64,000 nt of DNA from NCBI RefSeq assembly GCF_018130145.1, contig NZ_JAFCMB010000020.1:1-64000 (forward strand), read 5' to 3'. The notes below the pieces were generated by a model, which saw nothing but the letters and a program-made list of their open reading frames with translations, had not been told where the DNA came from and did not search any database. Positions 33,250 to 42,564 of the stretch are shown here, piece after piece (positions within the stretch are counted from its first letter, which is position 1; each line of letters opens with the position of its first letter). Source of the DNA: Bradyrhizobium sp. AUGA SZCCT0176 (GTDB taxonomy: Bacteria; Pseudomonadota; Alphaproteobacteria; Rhizobiales; Xanthobacteraceae). The translations under genes and the position numbers were made by a program.

Positions 33250-34325
33250 CGGCCGAGCACCTCATCAACCTTTGCGCCGATGGCTTTGCTGTATTTTTCA
33301 CGCCCTTTGGCAGACAAGTGTACTTCATCAACGAAATTTGCATCATCATCTTCAAACACTTTGTCGCGACCGATGTAGTAAGCGCCACACTGCTTCGAAA
33401 TCTTTTCGATGCGCGCATCGATCGCATCGAAGTCAATTCCAACAGCGTATGGATTGGTTCGGCCAAAAAGTGCTTCCGGGGCCGCCGATATGATGAGCCT
33501 TACGTTATTTCGCTTAAGATCATCGCAAAAAGAGCTTAGTGCTGAATAGCCAAGTGTAGTGTCGCGCTCCGAGCTCTCAATGTAGGCACGACGCACCCAA
33601 TTTTCCGATGAAACGGGCGGCCGTGGCACTCTGGTCCGCTCGCTCATTGGAGGCGGCGGCCGGTCAACAGAATAGTCAAAGGGCGACCTCAGCGGTTCAA
33701 TATCCGACGCAAGAATGCGTTCAACATACGAAATAATGAGATTTCGATAGCGCCGGATCCAAAGGCGCTCTGATAGCAGCCGCTCACCAAAGCGAGCTGC
33801 GCGCCGAATTTGCCACCACGCAATCGGCTCATGGTTTAGGTCATCAATTGCACTCCCTCTGGCATCGATAGCATCGGGATTGCGGACATCAGAAAAGGAA
33901 AAGCCGTTGTACAAATACACCACGGCCACCGTGCCATCCGAAACAAGCAAAGACCGTAGCGGCGAAAGCTCACTAGAGAGCATACCCGTGAGCCCCAAGT
34001 TTCTCGGCTGAAGTTTGGGCGCCGCCTTTAGCGCTACTTTGACATCGTACTCGTCTATGCCATTGACGACCGAGCTACTACCAACGAACGAAACTCTTCG
34101 TTCTGGTTCTCGCGCCAAGGCTTCGAGGTGCAACATCTGCTTTTCAACGTGAACCCTGATATCAACCAACCCACTTCTGGGTATGTAGGGAGGCCTGTGG
34201 AGATCGAGCCACTGAAGAACTGGCTTGCTTCGGAGTGTTGATTCAATTGCCACAATAGTTACCAAAGCCAACGCGCTGGCACAGATAACTTCGATCAAGA
34301 CAATTGCTTTTGATGATCGCATCAT
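33246..34325 (-). CDS. SGNH-hydrolase-like periplasmic protein (AlgX/DltD/PatB-like partner of MBOAT)
   Basis: A 359-residue protein with one N-terminal transmembrane helix (AIVLIEVICASALALVTIVAI) and a periplasmic domain. VGSSSVVNG gives the probable nucleophile Ser in a GDS/GSS block, and the C-terminal DEVHLSAKGREKY gives the Asp-x-x-His of SGNH enzymes. The layout matches the second component of MBOAT acylation systems, which receives the acyl group and acylates the glycan. I chose the ATG at 34325; a TTG at 34385 would add 20 residues. Translationally coupled to the MBOAT gene. Confidence 0.82.
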   Translation of the reverse strand: MMRSSKAIVLIEVICASALALVTIVAIESTLRSKPVLQWLDLHRPPYIPRSGLVDIRVHVEKQMLHLEALAREPERRVSFVGSSSVVNGIDEYDVKVALKAAPKLQPRNLGLTGMLSSELSPLRSLLVSDGTVAVVYLYNGFSFSDVRNPDAIDARGSAIDDLNHEPIAWWQIRRAARFGERLLSERLWIRRYRNLIISYVERILASDIEPLRSPFDYSVDRPPPPMSERTRVPRPPVSSENWVRRAYIESSERDTTLGYSALSSFCDDLKRNNVRLIISAAPEALFGRTNPYAVGIDFDAIDARIEKISKQCGAYYIGRDKVFEDDDANFVDEVHLSAKGREKYSKAIGAKVDEVLGR

Positions 34326-34400
34326 TCTATCGGTGATGACACATGACCTTAGGAGACGGACGGCTAGATTCCAGCCGATGTTCAAGATTATTCGCGGGCA

Positions 34401-36056
34401 TCAGGGCAGCGCTATATGTCGATGATAGGTAGGCGGCTCTTGGGATCCATCGCTGAGCGGTTTCGCTGGCTTACATGCGACATGCGCACCACACCAATCC
34501 TCAAAATCCGCGTACCGCGATGACCCCATATGAAAGGGCACATGGCGCGGCACGGGAATGGGCGCTCCGCTCACACCTGTGATCCGATCCTCGATTGTTA
34601 TCTTCCCGTCTTTCGCGACGGAAATGCGCCGGTGCAGCCGGCCCGGATGACTCCTTTTCTTGCGAATGAGCGTCGCGACCAGCAGGTCTTTGAGCCAGCG
34701 CGATACAGCCGGGAAGCGCCCCAGCGTGGTGGTGAAGAGTCGGAACGCGACGAATCGCCAAGGATCGAACCGCATCGAGGGAATGCCACGAAAGGCAGTT
34801 TCCACATCAGCGTGCAGCAAACGTTCATGATCGGTCTCGATCTGACAGCGCCCCTCACCCTGACTGACTACGAAGCCGTTCGGCGACGCGACAGCATATC
34901 CGCAGTCTTCATAGATCAAAGCGCCTGTCATCTCGAACAATTTGACCGAGCCACCCATCTGGCCACCCATCGCAACAATGCGATTATTGGCATTTGCTAT
35001 CGCAAGGCCGGCATCCGCAAACACCGCGACAGCACCTCGAGTCCGCCAGGGAAGCTCCGCCGCATGCGAAAGATCGCCAGCGGCATCCGCGGCGAAAAGC
35101 AGGTTGTTAAGCAGCGGAAACTGATTCCACGCGTCCATCTCTCGCGCACCTACGCCGCGACCCGCTGACAATCTCTCGCGCATGTGCTTGGCAACCGCGG
35201 CAGATGATGGCACACGCGCTGCCAGCATTTCGAATGCAGCGGGATAAGCGAACTTCGTTCCTCGGCTCGCATACTCTCCCCCGAGACTGCCGTCGGGATG
35301 AGCGAACCAGCTCACAAAATCGCTGGCACGGATCAGACGCCCGAACAGCTCCTTATCGCCGGTCCGACGTTCGATCTCGGCAAGATAGAACATCCCGTGA
35401 CTTTGATAGCCCGGATCCGCACCGCCATACTCTTTCATCCATCCTTCATCAGGATGCTGATGCTTGTAAATCACGCCGAGATAGCGATCCCGCGCGGCCT
35501 TAAACTTGTCAGTGCCGACGACGTCACCCGCCACCTGCAAGGCAGCCGCGGACGCCGCGAGATGGTTGGAGAGGATACCATGATGTTCGCCATTATTTGC
35601 GAGCCAAGTCGCCCCACGCTCGATCGACGAAAGTGTTTTCAGCTCCGTCGCCTGGTCTACCCTGTCCCGTATCCGCTCCAGCGCGATTCCAAGATAGAAG
35701 CCGGTGAACGCCGTCGCGGCCAAACTTCGCTCAAACGGATAAGCCTCGTCAAAACTGCCATCGCTGTGCTGAAGCCTTGTCCAGAAACGCAGGGCGCCAC
35801 CGGCAAGCTCTGTCATGCGGCCTCTTGCTTCGACAGGCGCCGGCGATCTTGGGGATGACGCCAGCCAGCCAAGCAGATGCGCACCTTCCTGGAAGCGGGT
35901 GGCAGAAAAATCGGTAAACTTCCAGCACCACCACGTTCGATCGAAGCTACCGTGTGTCGGCGATGTTGGCTCGGCATCGAGACCTGAAAGGGCACGGCCC
36001 AACAGCGGCCGGATGGCGGCGAGATAACTGTCCGAATTATCCATTGGCCCGCTCAT
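34401..36056 (-). CDS. Alpha/alpha-toroid protein, heparinase-like, unknown specificity
   Basis: A 551-residue protein without signal peptide or membrane segment. The first ~340 residues have helical-repeat features of glycan-processing or terpene-type toroids: WWCWKFTDFSATRFQEG, LQHSDGSFDEAYPFERSLAATAF, ILSNHLAASAAALQVAG and DEGWMKEYGGADPGYQSHG. The remainder is beta-rich, with blocks such as GGQMGGSVKLFE, like the C-terminal domains of heparinase II/III-type lyases. The start is the ATG at 36056 (alternative at 36044). It lies at the end of an operon with the Zn-ribbon methyltransferase, two-domain oxidoreductase and asparagine synthase. A chain-trimming or modification role is possible; catalytic residues cannot be named. 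Confidence 0.7.
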   Translation of the reverse strand: MSGPMDNSDSYLAAIRPLLGRALSGLDAEPTSPTHGSFDRTWWCWKFTDFSATRFQEGAHLLGWLASSPRSPAPVEARGRMTELAGGALRFWTRLQHSDGSFDEAYPFERSLAATAFTGFYLGIALERIRDRVDQATELKTLSSIERGATWLANNGEHHGILSNHLAASAAALQVAGDVVGTDKFKAARDRYLGVIYKHQHPDEGWMKEYGGADPGYQSHGMFYLAEIERRTGDKELFGRLIRASDFVSWFAHPDGSLGGEYASRGTKFAYPAAFEMLAARVPSSAAVAKHMRERLSAGRGVGAREMDAWNQFPLLNNLLFAADAAGDLSHAAELPWRTRGAVAVFADAGLAIANANNRIVAMGGQMGGSVKLFEMTGALIYEDCGYAVASPNGFVVSQGEGRCQIETDHERLLHADVETAFRGIPSMRFDPWRFVAFRLFTTTLGRFPAVSRWLKDLLVATLIRKKRSHPGRLHRRISVAKDGKITIEDRITGVSGAPIPVPRHVPFHMGSSRYADFEDWCGAHVACKPAKPLSDGSQEPPTYHRHIALP

Positions 36057-36119
36057 CTTTTACCACCTCGAACTACAACAAACATGTTCTCGCCGACCAG
36101 CGACATGTTTCGAAGAACA

Positions 36120-37007
36120 TCAGGCCTTGATGTCATTCAACGGCTTGCGGGCAATTGCTGTCAGCAAGGTCATGGAGCCAACGCGGCGCGCGAGCGCGAA
36201 TACGCCCTGCACCGCAACACGCAAAACCGGCTGCGCTACAGCCAGCTCAGACGATTCCAACTCGCGGGCCTCTATTTTCACTTGTTCAAAGCCTGTTCTC
36301 TGCAACAACGCCGCCAGCGACGCCTTGGTAAAATACTGAACATGAAAGGGCGGCCAGAGACGCTCTTGCAGAGGCCGCAGCAATCCAGACAATTTCGCAA
36401 GCCCCCGGCCGATCCGATAGACGAGCCCATCGTAATTTGGCGTTTCCAGCGCCAGCGTGCCGCCTGGCTTCAGCACACGAAATGCTTCGCGGAGGAAGCG
36501 ATCAGGATTATCGACGTGCTCGATGAGATCGAATCCGCAGATGATGTCGGCACTACATGCCGCCAACGCAGCGGTCTCCAGCGTACCGACCCGCAAGTCG
36601 CGGCCCGCGGCGCGGCCGAGCTCCACCACCTTGGGAAATATGTCGATGCCGATCGCTGTCATATGCCGACTTTCTACGGCATAGGCGACGAGGATTCCGA
36701 GATCGCACCCGACATCGATCATAGCTTTGCCGTCAAGCGCGCCGATTTGGCGCTCGACCCGCGACAGTTTTGCCTCGCATGCCGCACGTAGCACGGAAGT
36801 CAGCTCACGCCGCGCGATGAAATACGGATGGTTGAAATAGTCGTCGCTGCCATGCAGAGCCGTCAGATCGAGTGCGGAGGGGCGCGGCTCCAGCAATCCT
36901 GATCCGCAACTGCCGCACTCGCGGATGCCGCCGTACCCCAGCGAAACTCGCAACGGCCGCGGGTCAGACGAACCGCAAACCACACATGGCACGATCTTCC
37001 CTGTCAT
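36120..37007 (-). CDS. SAM methyltransferase with N-terminal zinc ribbon
   Basis: A 295-residue protein. Residues 1-35 have CVVCGSS and CGSCGSG, a four-cysteine zinc ribbon, then a class I SAM fold with motif I MIDVGCDLGILVAYAVESR, the acidic-residue loop AIGIDIFP, ICGFDLIEHVDNPDRFLREAF and VLKPGGTLALETPNYDGL. Such zinc-ribbon methyltransferases occur in polysaccharide and nucleotide-sugar pathways. The ATG at 37007 overlaps the stop of the upstream gene (ATGA), fixing the start and coupling translation to the two-domain oxidoreductase. Confidence 0.92.
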   Translation of the reverse strand: MTGKIVPCVVCGSSDPRPLRVSLGYGGIRECGSCGSGLLEPRPSALDLTALHGSDDYFNHPYFIARRELTSVLRAACEAKLSRVERQIGALDGKAMIDVGCDLGILVAYAVESRHMTAIGIDIFPKVVELGRAAGRDLRVGTLETAALAACSADIICGFDLIEHVDNPDRFLREAFRVLKPGGTLALETPNYDGLVYRIGRGLAKLSGLLRPLQERLWPPFHVQYFTKASLAALLQRTGFEQVKIEARELESSELAVAQPVLRVAVQGVFALARRVGSMTLLTAIARKPLNDIKA

Positions 37008-39184
37008 GCGTCGGCTCGCCCAATCTCGTCTTCGGATCCAACGCCCCGCAAAGCCTCGGTTACTGCGAGGGTAACCTCGGTGGTTGCAATCAAGCTTTCG
37101 ATCGAAATTGCGGGATTGCCCGTTCGACAAGCCTCCGCGAAAGCGGCCGCTTCCGCCGCAAATCCCTTGTCAACATTCAAAGAGCGGCGGCGCGATGTTT
37201 TGTTTTTGGCCACAAGATCGAGTGCACGGAAATTGTCCAGCAGCGCCATGCGCTCTTGCGCAAAGGCTTCGAACCGTTCCTTAGGATAGCTTGCGTCACC
37301 GTTCGACCAGTAGTGCACGGTGCCAATCGACCCGTCCTGGAATCTCACCGTAAAGGTAACGATATCGTCGGCGGCAACATCGGAACGTCGCGGACTAACA
37401 TGGGCTACTTGAACAGACTCTGGAAGTGAACCGCAGACGCTCTGCATAGCATCGATGAAATGGCAGGCTTCACCGATGATTCGGCCGCCACCACTTTCCC
37501 GATCGTGTACCCAGCCGAGCTCGGACTTGAGCGCAATACGGCCAGCGTTGATGCGATAGAGCATAACCATCGGTTCCGAGCGCCCCTTGAAATGCCCAGC
37601 CATCGCTTGCACTAAAGGTGAAAACCGCCGGTTGAAACCGACAGTCAGCGTGCCTGAAGAGGCGCGCGCCGCTGCCTCAACATCGATAAGTTCCTGGCGC
37701 GAGATTGCCAACGGCTTCTCGACGAAGACATGCTTGCCCCGGTTCAAGGCTTCGACAACATAACGCGCGTGGCTGTCGTGACGGGTAGCGATGACGACCG
37801 CCTGAACGGAGGGATCATCCAGCAAAGCATATCCATCGTTGTGGGCCATGCTCGCGCCATACCGCTCGGCAACACTTTTTGCTGAAATGCCCTTTCCGCT
37901 AGCTACGCCGACCATGTGGAACGCCTGAGCGTCCATCAAAGCGGGCAGCAGGATACCTTTTGCAAACGTTCCTGCCCCTATGACACCAAGGCCAATGCGA
38001 CCGGATACGGGCCGTCGCGATACCGAAAGAGCAAGCGACTTCGAAGGACTCATTTCGGATGGATACTCAAGGACAATGCCTACGCTAAAATCCTGTTTTT
38101 TGCCGGTGACCAGATCGTAGCCCTCGGTTGCATCCGCGATTGAAAACTTATGAGTCGTAAGCCGCGCCGGATCCAACCTGCCATCACCAATCAATTCAAG
38201 AAACGCTGAGAGGTTGCGCCGCTCAGTCCAGCGCACGTAACCGATCGGATAATCCTGACCTTTCGCCTCATAAGCGGGATCATATCGGCCCGGTCCGTAT
38301 GAGCGTGACTGAAGAATTTCCAGTTCTTTCTCGAAATAGGTTCGACGCGCTATATCCATCTTGACATCGCCGACCACGACTACGCGCGCCCGGTCGCGAC
38401 ACAGCTTGGCAACGTCTTCGAAAACTGCGCCGCTATCGCGGGAACCTACAGTTAGCAAAACCGAATCCACACCAAAACCACCTGTCATCGCGGCTATCTG
38501 AGTCGCAAGCGCGGGATCAGACGGTATTGCGGCAACGGTCGCACCGGCGGCTCGCGCCATATCGAGTTTGCGAGAATCCAGATCGAGGCCCGCAACCCGC
38601 ATACCCGCAGCGACGCATAACTGCACGGTCAATTGACCGACCAAGCCCAATCCTACGACCAGAACAGTTGCTCCCAGTTGCTGATCCGCCTGCCTCAAGC
38701 CGTGGAGTGCAATGGCGCCCAGCGTCACATAACTGGCTTGTTCGTCGGTAACCGCTGCTGGCACACGAACACAGAGATTCTTGGGAACGGCCACTAGCTC
38801 CGCATGATTTGCAAAACCAAGGCCGGCGCAGGCAACGCGATCGCCCACCGAAATGTCGTTCACATCGCGCCCAATCTCCAGCGCGGTGCCGACAAGGGAA
38901 TATCCGAGCGGGATCGGTTCTGCGATCAGATTCTTCACTACTTTATACGTTGGCCAAAGGCCTTCGGTGCGCGCCCGGTTTATCACCTTCATCGCAAGAT
39001 CGGGACGGTCCAGGGCCTTGCCGAGATATCCCTTCTTGCCCAAGCCGATTATCGCGCGATCGGTGCCGGAACTGATGAGCGAACTATGCGCCCGAACGAG
39101 AACCTGACCGGGACCCGCACGCGGCGCGGGAACATCGGCGACCGACAGAACGCCAGACTTAAAGTTCTGCACCACAATCTTCAT
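37004..39184 (-). CDS. Bi-domain oxidoreductase: medium-chain dehydrogenase fused to Gfo/Idh/MocA dehydrogenase
   Basis: A 726-residue fusion. Residues 1-~335 are a medium-chain alcohol-dehydrogenase-like domain (VRAHSSLISSGTDRAI near the start, Rossmann VVGLGLVGQLTVQL, and a VVVGDVKMDIARRTYF segment); residues ~350-726 are a Gfo/Idh/MocA domain (GLGVIGAGTFAKGILLPAL, VFVEKPLAIS, VGFNRRFSPLVQAMAGHF, GGGRIIGEACHFIDAMQS). Fusions of this build occur in surface-glycan loci beside heparinase-like proteins and methyltransferases. Two consecutive redox steps on one sugar, for instance oxidation and re-reduction at different carbons, would be consistent, but the reaction is unknown. AAGGTGG lies before the ATG. 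The asparagine synthase lies 28 bases upstream. Confidence 0.92.
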   Translation of the reverse strand: MKIVVQNFKSGVLSVADVPAPRAGPGQVLVRAHSSLISSGTDRAIIGLGKKGYLGKALDRPDLAMKVINRARTEGLWPTYKVVKNLIAEPIPLGYSLVGTALEIGRDVNDISVGDRVACAGLGFANHAELVAVPKNLCVRVPAAVTDEQASYVTLGAIALHGLRQADQQLGATVLVVGLGLVGQLTVQLCVAAGMRVAGLDLDSRKLDMARAAGATVAAIPSDPALATQIAAMTGGFGVDSVLLTVGSRDSGAVFEDVAKLCRDRARVVVVGDVKMDIARRTYFEKELEILQSRSYGPGRYDPAYEAKGQDYPIGYVRWTERRNLSAFLELIGDGRLDPARLTTHKFSIADATEGYDLVTGKKQDFSVGIVLEYPSEMSPSKSLALSVSRRPVSGRIGLGVIGAGTFAKGILLPALMDAQAFHMVGVASGKGISAKSVAERYGASMAHNDGYALLDDPSVQAVVIATRHDSHARYVVEALNRGKHVFVEKPLAISRQELIDVEAAARASSGTLTVGFNRRFSPLVQAMAGHFKGRSEPMVMLYRINAGRIALKSELGWVHDRESGGGRIIGEACHFIDAMQSVCGSLPESVQVAHVSPRRSDVAADDIVTFTVRFQDGSIGTVHYWSNGDASYPKERFEAFAQERMALLDNFRALDLVAKNKTSRRRSLNVDKGFAAEAAAFAEACRTGNPAISIESLIATTEVTLAVTEALRGVGSEDEIGRADA

Positions 39185-39212
39185 AAGGCCACCTTCTGTA
39201 TTACCGCGCAGT

Positions 39213-41138
39213 TCAAGTCCAGCTTGAAGACGGCGCGAATCGTTCGAACCAAAGCTCCAGCATCACGATCGAGAACAACCGCTTGAGTGGTAAAAAGCCT
39301 TGGGCAGGATCCGCAGCGCGCTGCGCGGCAATCCATTGAGGACTAAAGAGACCGCGCTTCTTGACACGCACGGGATCGAGAGCCCAATCGAAAATATCAG
39401 CAAGAGGCTTGGTTGTCGCATACGCCTCAAGCGGAATGTAGAATGCGCGTTTGGGAGCCTGCAAGACCTCCGACGGCAGGAGACCAACTCCGAAGCGCCG
39501 CAACGCAAGCTTGTTGCCGGACGCCCCCAATTTGGTCGCATCCGGCAAGGCTGCCGCGGCTGCGATGACCAACTCGTCCATGAACGGTACCCGCCCTTCG
39601 ATCGAATGTGCCATGGTCATCTTGTCGGCCTTCATAAGAATGTCGTCTGGTAGCCAATCGGGGTACTGCATCGCGACCAGCGATTGTAGTGCCGTTTCAC
39701 CGGGTAATCGCTTCAAAACCGGACCGACGCTGCGATCCGCCACACCGGCAAGCGCATGACCTCCCGCCATCGCGCGGATATCATCCGCGTCGAAGAGCGA
39801 CACAGCCGATCGATAGAGATCCGTCAGCGGTGCATCACCCATGCGCTCCAGCATGGACACGATCTTGCGACGCCCCACTTTGCCAAGCGCGCCAGGATAA
39901 TCGAAAAGTCTCTCAAGGATCGCGACCGGCATGATCGAGGCGAGGCGTGCGGCAACTGGAAACGAATGCGCCGGCACAAACGATTTCACCCGCGCAATTT
40001 GCTGAAGCTTGCGGTGAAACATGTATCCGCCGAGAATTTCATCTGCGCCTTCACCGGACAATACCACCTTGACCTCTTTTCGGGCCTCGCGCGCGAGCAC
40101 ATACATGGGAACAACAATCGCGTCTCCCACCGGCTCGTCCAGCGCAAAAGCGATCTCCGGCAAGCTGGCCATATCCTCGGCGCGGCAATCGATCGCGTGA
40201 TGGTCAGATCCGATGCGACGCGCCGTCAGAGCCGCAAGCTCGCGGTCGTGATCGGGGAAATCGGGAAATCCGATCGAGAACGTCTTGACCGGGCCAGCCG
40301 CAACCTCGGCCATCAAGGCGACAATTATGTTTGAATCGATGCCCCCGGACAGGAAGGCGCCTACCGGCACGTCCGCAATCATGTGCCGGTGAACGGACGC
40401 GCGCAGGGCCGTGCCAAAGCGATCCGCGGCCGCTTCGATATCAAGGCCAGCTTCCACCGAATCCGCGCCGGGCGGAAACCACCAGCGCCTCACCTCGATG
40501 TCGCCTTCGCACCAAACCAGGTCATGCCCGGCCGCAAGCTTTTCGACGCTCGTCAGTAGCGAACCGGGGCCTGGCACATATCGAAGAGACAGATACGAAC
40601 GAATTGCGGCCAGATCGACCTCGGATGAAAACCCGCTGTCTGCCTGAAGCGCCTTGATCTCGGACGCGAACAGCAGGCTCTTGCCCTGACGGCGGAAATA
40701 CAAAGGCTTGATGCCCGGACGATCGCGAACCAGCAATAGCTTCGTTCGACTGCCACGTTCATCAACAATGGCGATCGCGAACATGCCGTGAAGGCGCACC
40801 CAGGCGTCGCGCCCCCATGCTAGATAGGCATGAAGCACAACTTCGGTATCGCTCGTGGTGATAAAGCGATGACCCAGCTTCTCAAGCTCGGTACGCAATT
40901 CACGATAGTTATAGACCTCACCATTATAGACGATGTGGACGCGATTCTGATCGCCATGCAGCGGCTGATCGCCCGTTTTAAGGTCAATAACGGCAAGACG
41001 CCGCATTCCAATGCTTATTTCGGCACTTGGGAGATCGTGAAAGCCAGCGCCATCGGGTCCGCGGTGGGAAATCCTATCGGCCATGCGGCGTACCAAAGCC
41101 GGATCATACCGGCCTGCTGTCCCAACAATACCGCACAT
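39213..41138 (-). CDS. asnB: Asparagine synthase-type glutamine amidotransferase, copy 1
   Basis: A 641-residue class B asparagine synthetase homologue. The start gives Met-Cys-Gly with Cys2 as glutaminase nucleophile (MCGIVGTAG), followed by RISHRGPDGAG and YNGEVYNYRELR, and a C-terminal ATP-pyrophosphatase domain with FLSGGIDSNIIVALMAE (PP-loop) and VVLSGEGADEILGGY. In glycan loci such enzymes (WbpS-like) transfer ammonia to uronic acid carboxyls to give uronamides; plain asparagine synthesis cannot be excluded. It is in the operon with the bi-domain oxidoreductase and GT2. It is clearly distinct from copies 2 and 3, which resemble each other more. Confidence 0.93.
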   Translation of the reverse strand: MCGIVGTAGRYDPALVRRMADRISHRGPDGAGFHDLPSAEISIGMRRLAVIDLKTGDQPLHGDQNRVHIVYNGEVYNYRELRTELEKLGHRFITTSDTEVVLHAYLAWGRDAWVRLHGMFAIAIVDERGSRTKLLLVRDRPGIKPLYFRRQGKSLLFASEIKALQADSGFSSEVDLAAIRSYLSLRYVPGPGSLLTSVEKLAAGHDLVWCEGDIEVRRWWFPPGADSVEAGLDIEAAADRFGTALRASVHRHMIADVPVGAFLSGGIDSNIIVALMAEVAAGPVKTFSIGFPDFPDHDRELAALTARRIGSDHHAIDCRAEDMASLPEIAFALDEPVGDAIVVPMYVLAREARKEVKVVLSGEGADEILGGYMFHRKLQQIARVKSFVPAHSFPVAARLASIMPVAILERLFDYPGALGKVGRRKIVSMLERMGDAPLTDLYRSAVSLFDADDIRAMAGGHALAGVADRSVGPVLKRLPGETALQSLVAMQYPDWLPDDILMKADKMTMAHSIEGRVPFMDELVIAAAAALPDATKLGASGNKLALRRFGVGLLPSEVLQAPKRAFYIPLEAYATTKPLADIFDWALDPVRVKKRGLFSPQWIAAQRAADPAQGFLPLKRLFSIVMLELWFERFAPSSSWT

Positions 41139-41142
41139 TTCG

Positions 41143-42192
41143 TTAGCTAGCTTTCACGGGAAATACCAATTCAGCAGGCTTTGCGGTGGGCGGAGTCCTC
41201 GCACCGTATCCTTGCATCCAATTCGTTCGCGCGAGCTCTCGTAGCTGAAAGAACAAAATAGAAAAGCCCGCAAAAAGCAGAGCAATAACGAAGAGAATCA
41301 GGCCGACCAGCGCGAGATAGATCGCCGGCGCTGCATGCGTGACCAGCATGGCGACAGCGGCTGCGATGAATCCGCAGCCGAGCAAAGCGGCTAGCGCTGT
41401 TAAGAAGGCGAAGTGCCGAACAGGTTGGGCGATAGCGATAAAGCGTAGATGGCTAGTGATAGTCTTGAAAATTTTTGTAGATGACTTGCGCTTGGCCGCA
41501 CCGTCGCGTTGGAGTTTGTGATCGAGCCAAGTCAGGGTGGCGGGGATCTCGCGCGCACGAAAGCCGAGGCCAAGAAGCTTGAGAAGCACCTCAAGATGAA
41601 ACTCTTTACCATTCTCCTCCGTCAGGAGCGGTTGAATAACGGCGGCGCGATAACCACGAGTCATGCCCGTATTCATCGTGACGCTGCTGTCGAAGAAAAG
41701 ACGGATCAGCCTGTTGCCTGCCTGGGTCAGGAACACCCGAGCGGGTGATACGTTCACCAAACTTCCGCCTTCGCGATGGGGCGACGCAATTACAAAATCC
41801 GCCTCGGGATGAGCCACTAGCTCTGCGTGTAAGCGTTGAACTATGTCGTCGCCCCACGAGCAATCGGCCTCTGTTGTTACGATGATAGGAGCCGTCGCTT
41901 CGTCGATACCGATTTTGATAGCGCGCCCTCGTCCCTGGTTGATGGGATAAGACAACACTCGGACCTGCTTTTCTGCACGTTCGGCCACGAGCACGCCAAA
42001 CAAGCGTTCCAGCGATTTATCCTTTGATCCGTCATTGACCAAAATCAGCTCAAACGCCTCGCCGAATTGCTGGCGGAGATTCATGAGCATGCGCTGAACG
42101 GCGCGCTCGATAATCGCCTCTTCGTTAAAGAGGGGACAAACAACAGAAACAATAGGATAAGTAGCAACTGTCTTGGGCGCGTTTTGATCCAC
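41143..42192 (-). CDS. Membrane-associated glycosyltransferase family 2 (polyprenol-phosphate sugar transferase-like)
   Basis: A 349-residue protein. The N-terminal GT-A domain has VSVVCPLFNEEAIIERAV, the loop LILVNDGSKDKSLERLF and TTEADCSWGDDIVQRL near the metal site, and the segment NTGMTRGYRAAVI. The C-terminal ~110 residues have two transmembrane helices (LTALAALLGCGFIAAAVAML and YLALVGLILFVIALLFAG). This is the layout of DPM1/GtrB-like enzymes that put sugars on polyprenyl phosphate, though a direct glycan transferase is possible. The start is a GTG. It is four bases from the asparagine synthase, so they are coupled. Confidence 0.9.
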   Translation of the reverse strand: MDQNAPKTVATYPIVSVVCPLFNEEAIIERAVQRMLMNLRQQFGEAFELILVNDGSKDKSLERLFGVLVAERAEKQVRVLSYPINQGRGRAIKIGIDEATAPIIVTTEADCSWGDDIVQRLHAELVAHPEADFVIASPHREGGSLVNVSPARVFLTQAGNRLIRLFFDSSVTMNTGMTRGYRAAVIQPLLTEENGKEFHLEVLLKLLGLGFRAREIPATLTWLDHKLQRDGAAKRKSSTKIFKTITSHLRFIAIAQPVRHFAFLTALAALLGCGFIAAAVAMLVTHAAPAIYLALVGLILFVIALLFAGFSILFFQLRELARTNWMQGYGARTPPTAKPAELVFPVKAS

Positions 42193-42564
42193 GATTAGTG
42201 CCTATTTGCCCGAAGGGTTGAAGGGGCTTTCCAAAGCACGGCAGCTATACCAACGCAACCACGGCACAGGAACGGTTACACACGCCAGTTTGGGGCCGAG
42301 TTAGGGACCCTATGCACCACATTTACAAAATATAAGTTTTTTCAATAGGTTATACATGAAGATGTCGAGGTCCGACGACCTGATGATTGCCACCGGTCGC
42401 CTCTGACCTCCGTCATATTCGGTCTGTACCTCAGACACCCTTAGCTTTGCGCGATGCACCGCCCTGAGCACCGTTTGGGCATGCCATCTGCCCCCCAGCA
42501 GGGTGGGCAAAATGGGTATCCCAGGCGCAGCATAGTTCCCAATGATCGCTAGCTTATCGACCCT
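42193..42564. other. Intergenic region between the AT-rich glycan block and manC
   Basis: The 372-base gap contains no gene that I can support. An AT-rich stretch at 42320-42360 (minus strand reading CTTATATTTTGTAAATG) is the likeliest promoter of the minus-strand operon that starts with the GT2 gene at 42192. A 66-codon frame at 42310-42510 on the minus strand has no recognised domain and only weak support. Composition changes across this gap from AT-rich to GC-rich. Confidence 0.4.

Noticed and set aside
42310..42510. 66-codon minus-strand frame between GT2 and manC
   Set aside because: No domain or convincing start; it crosses the AT-rich promoter-like stretch. It may be the trace of a lost gene, but I could not support one.
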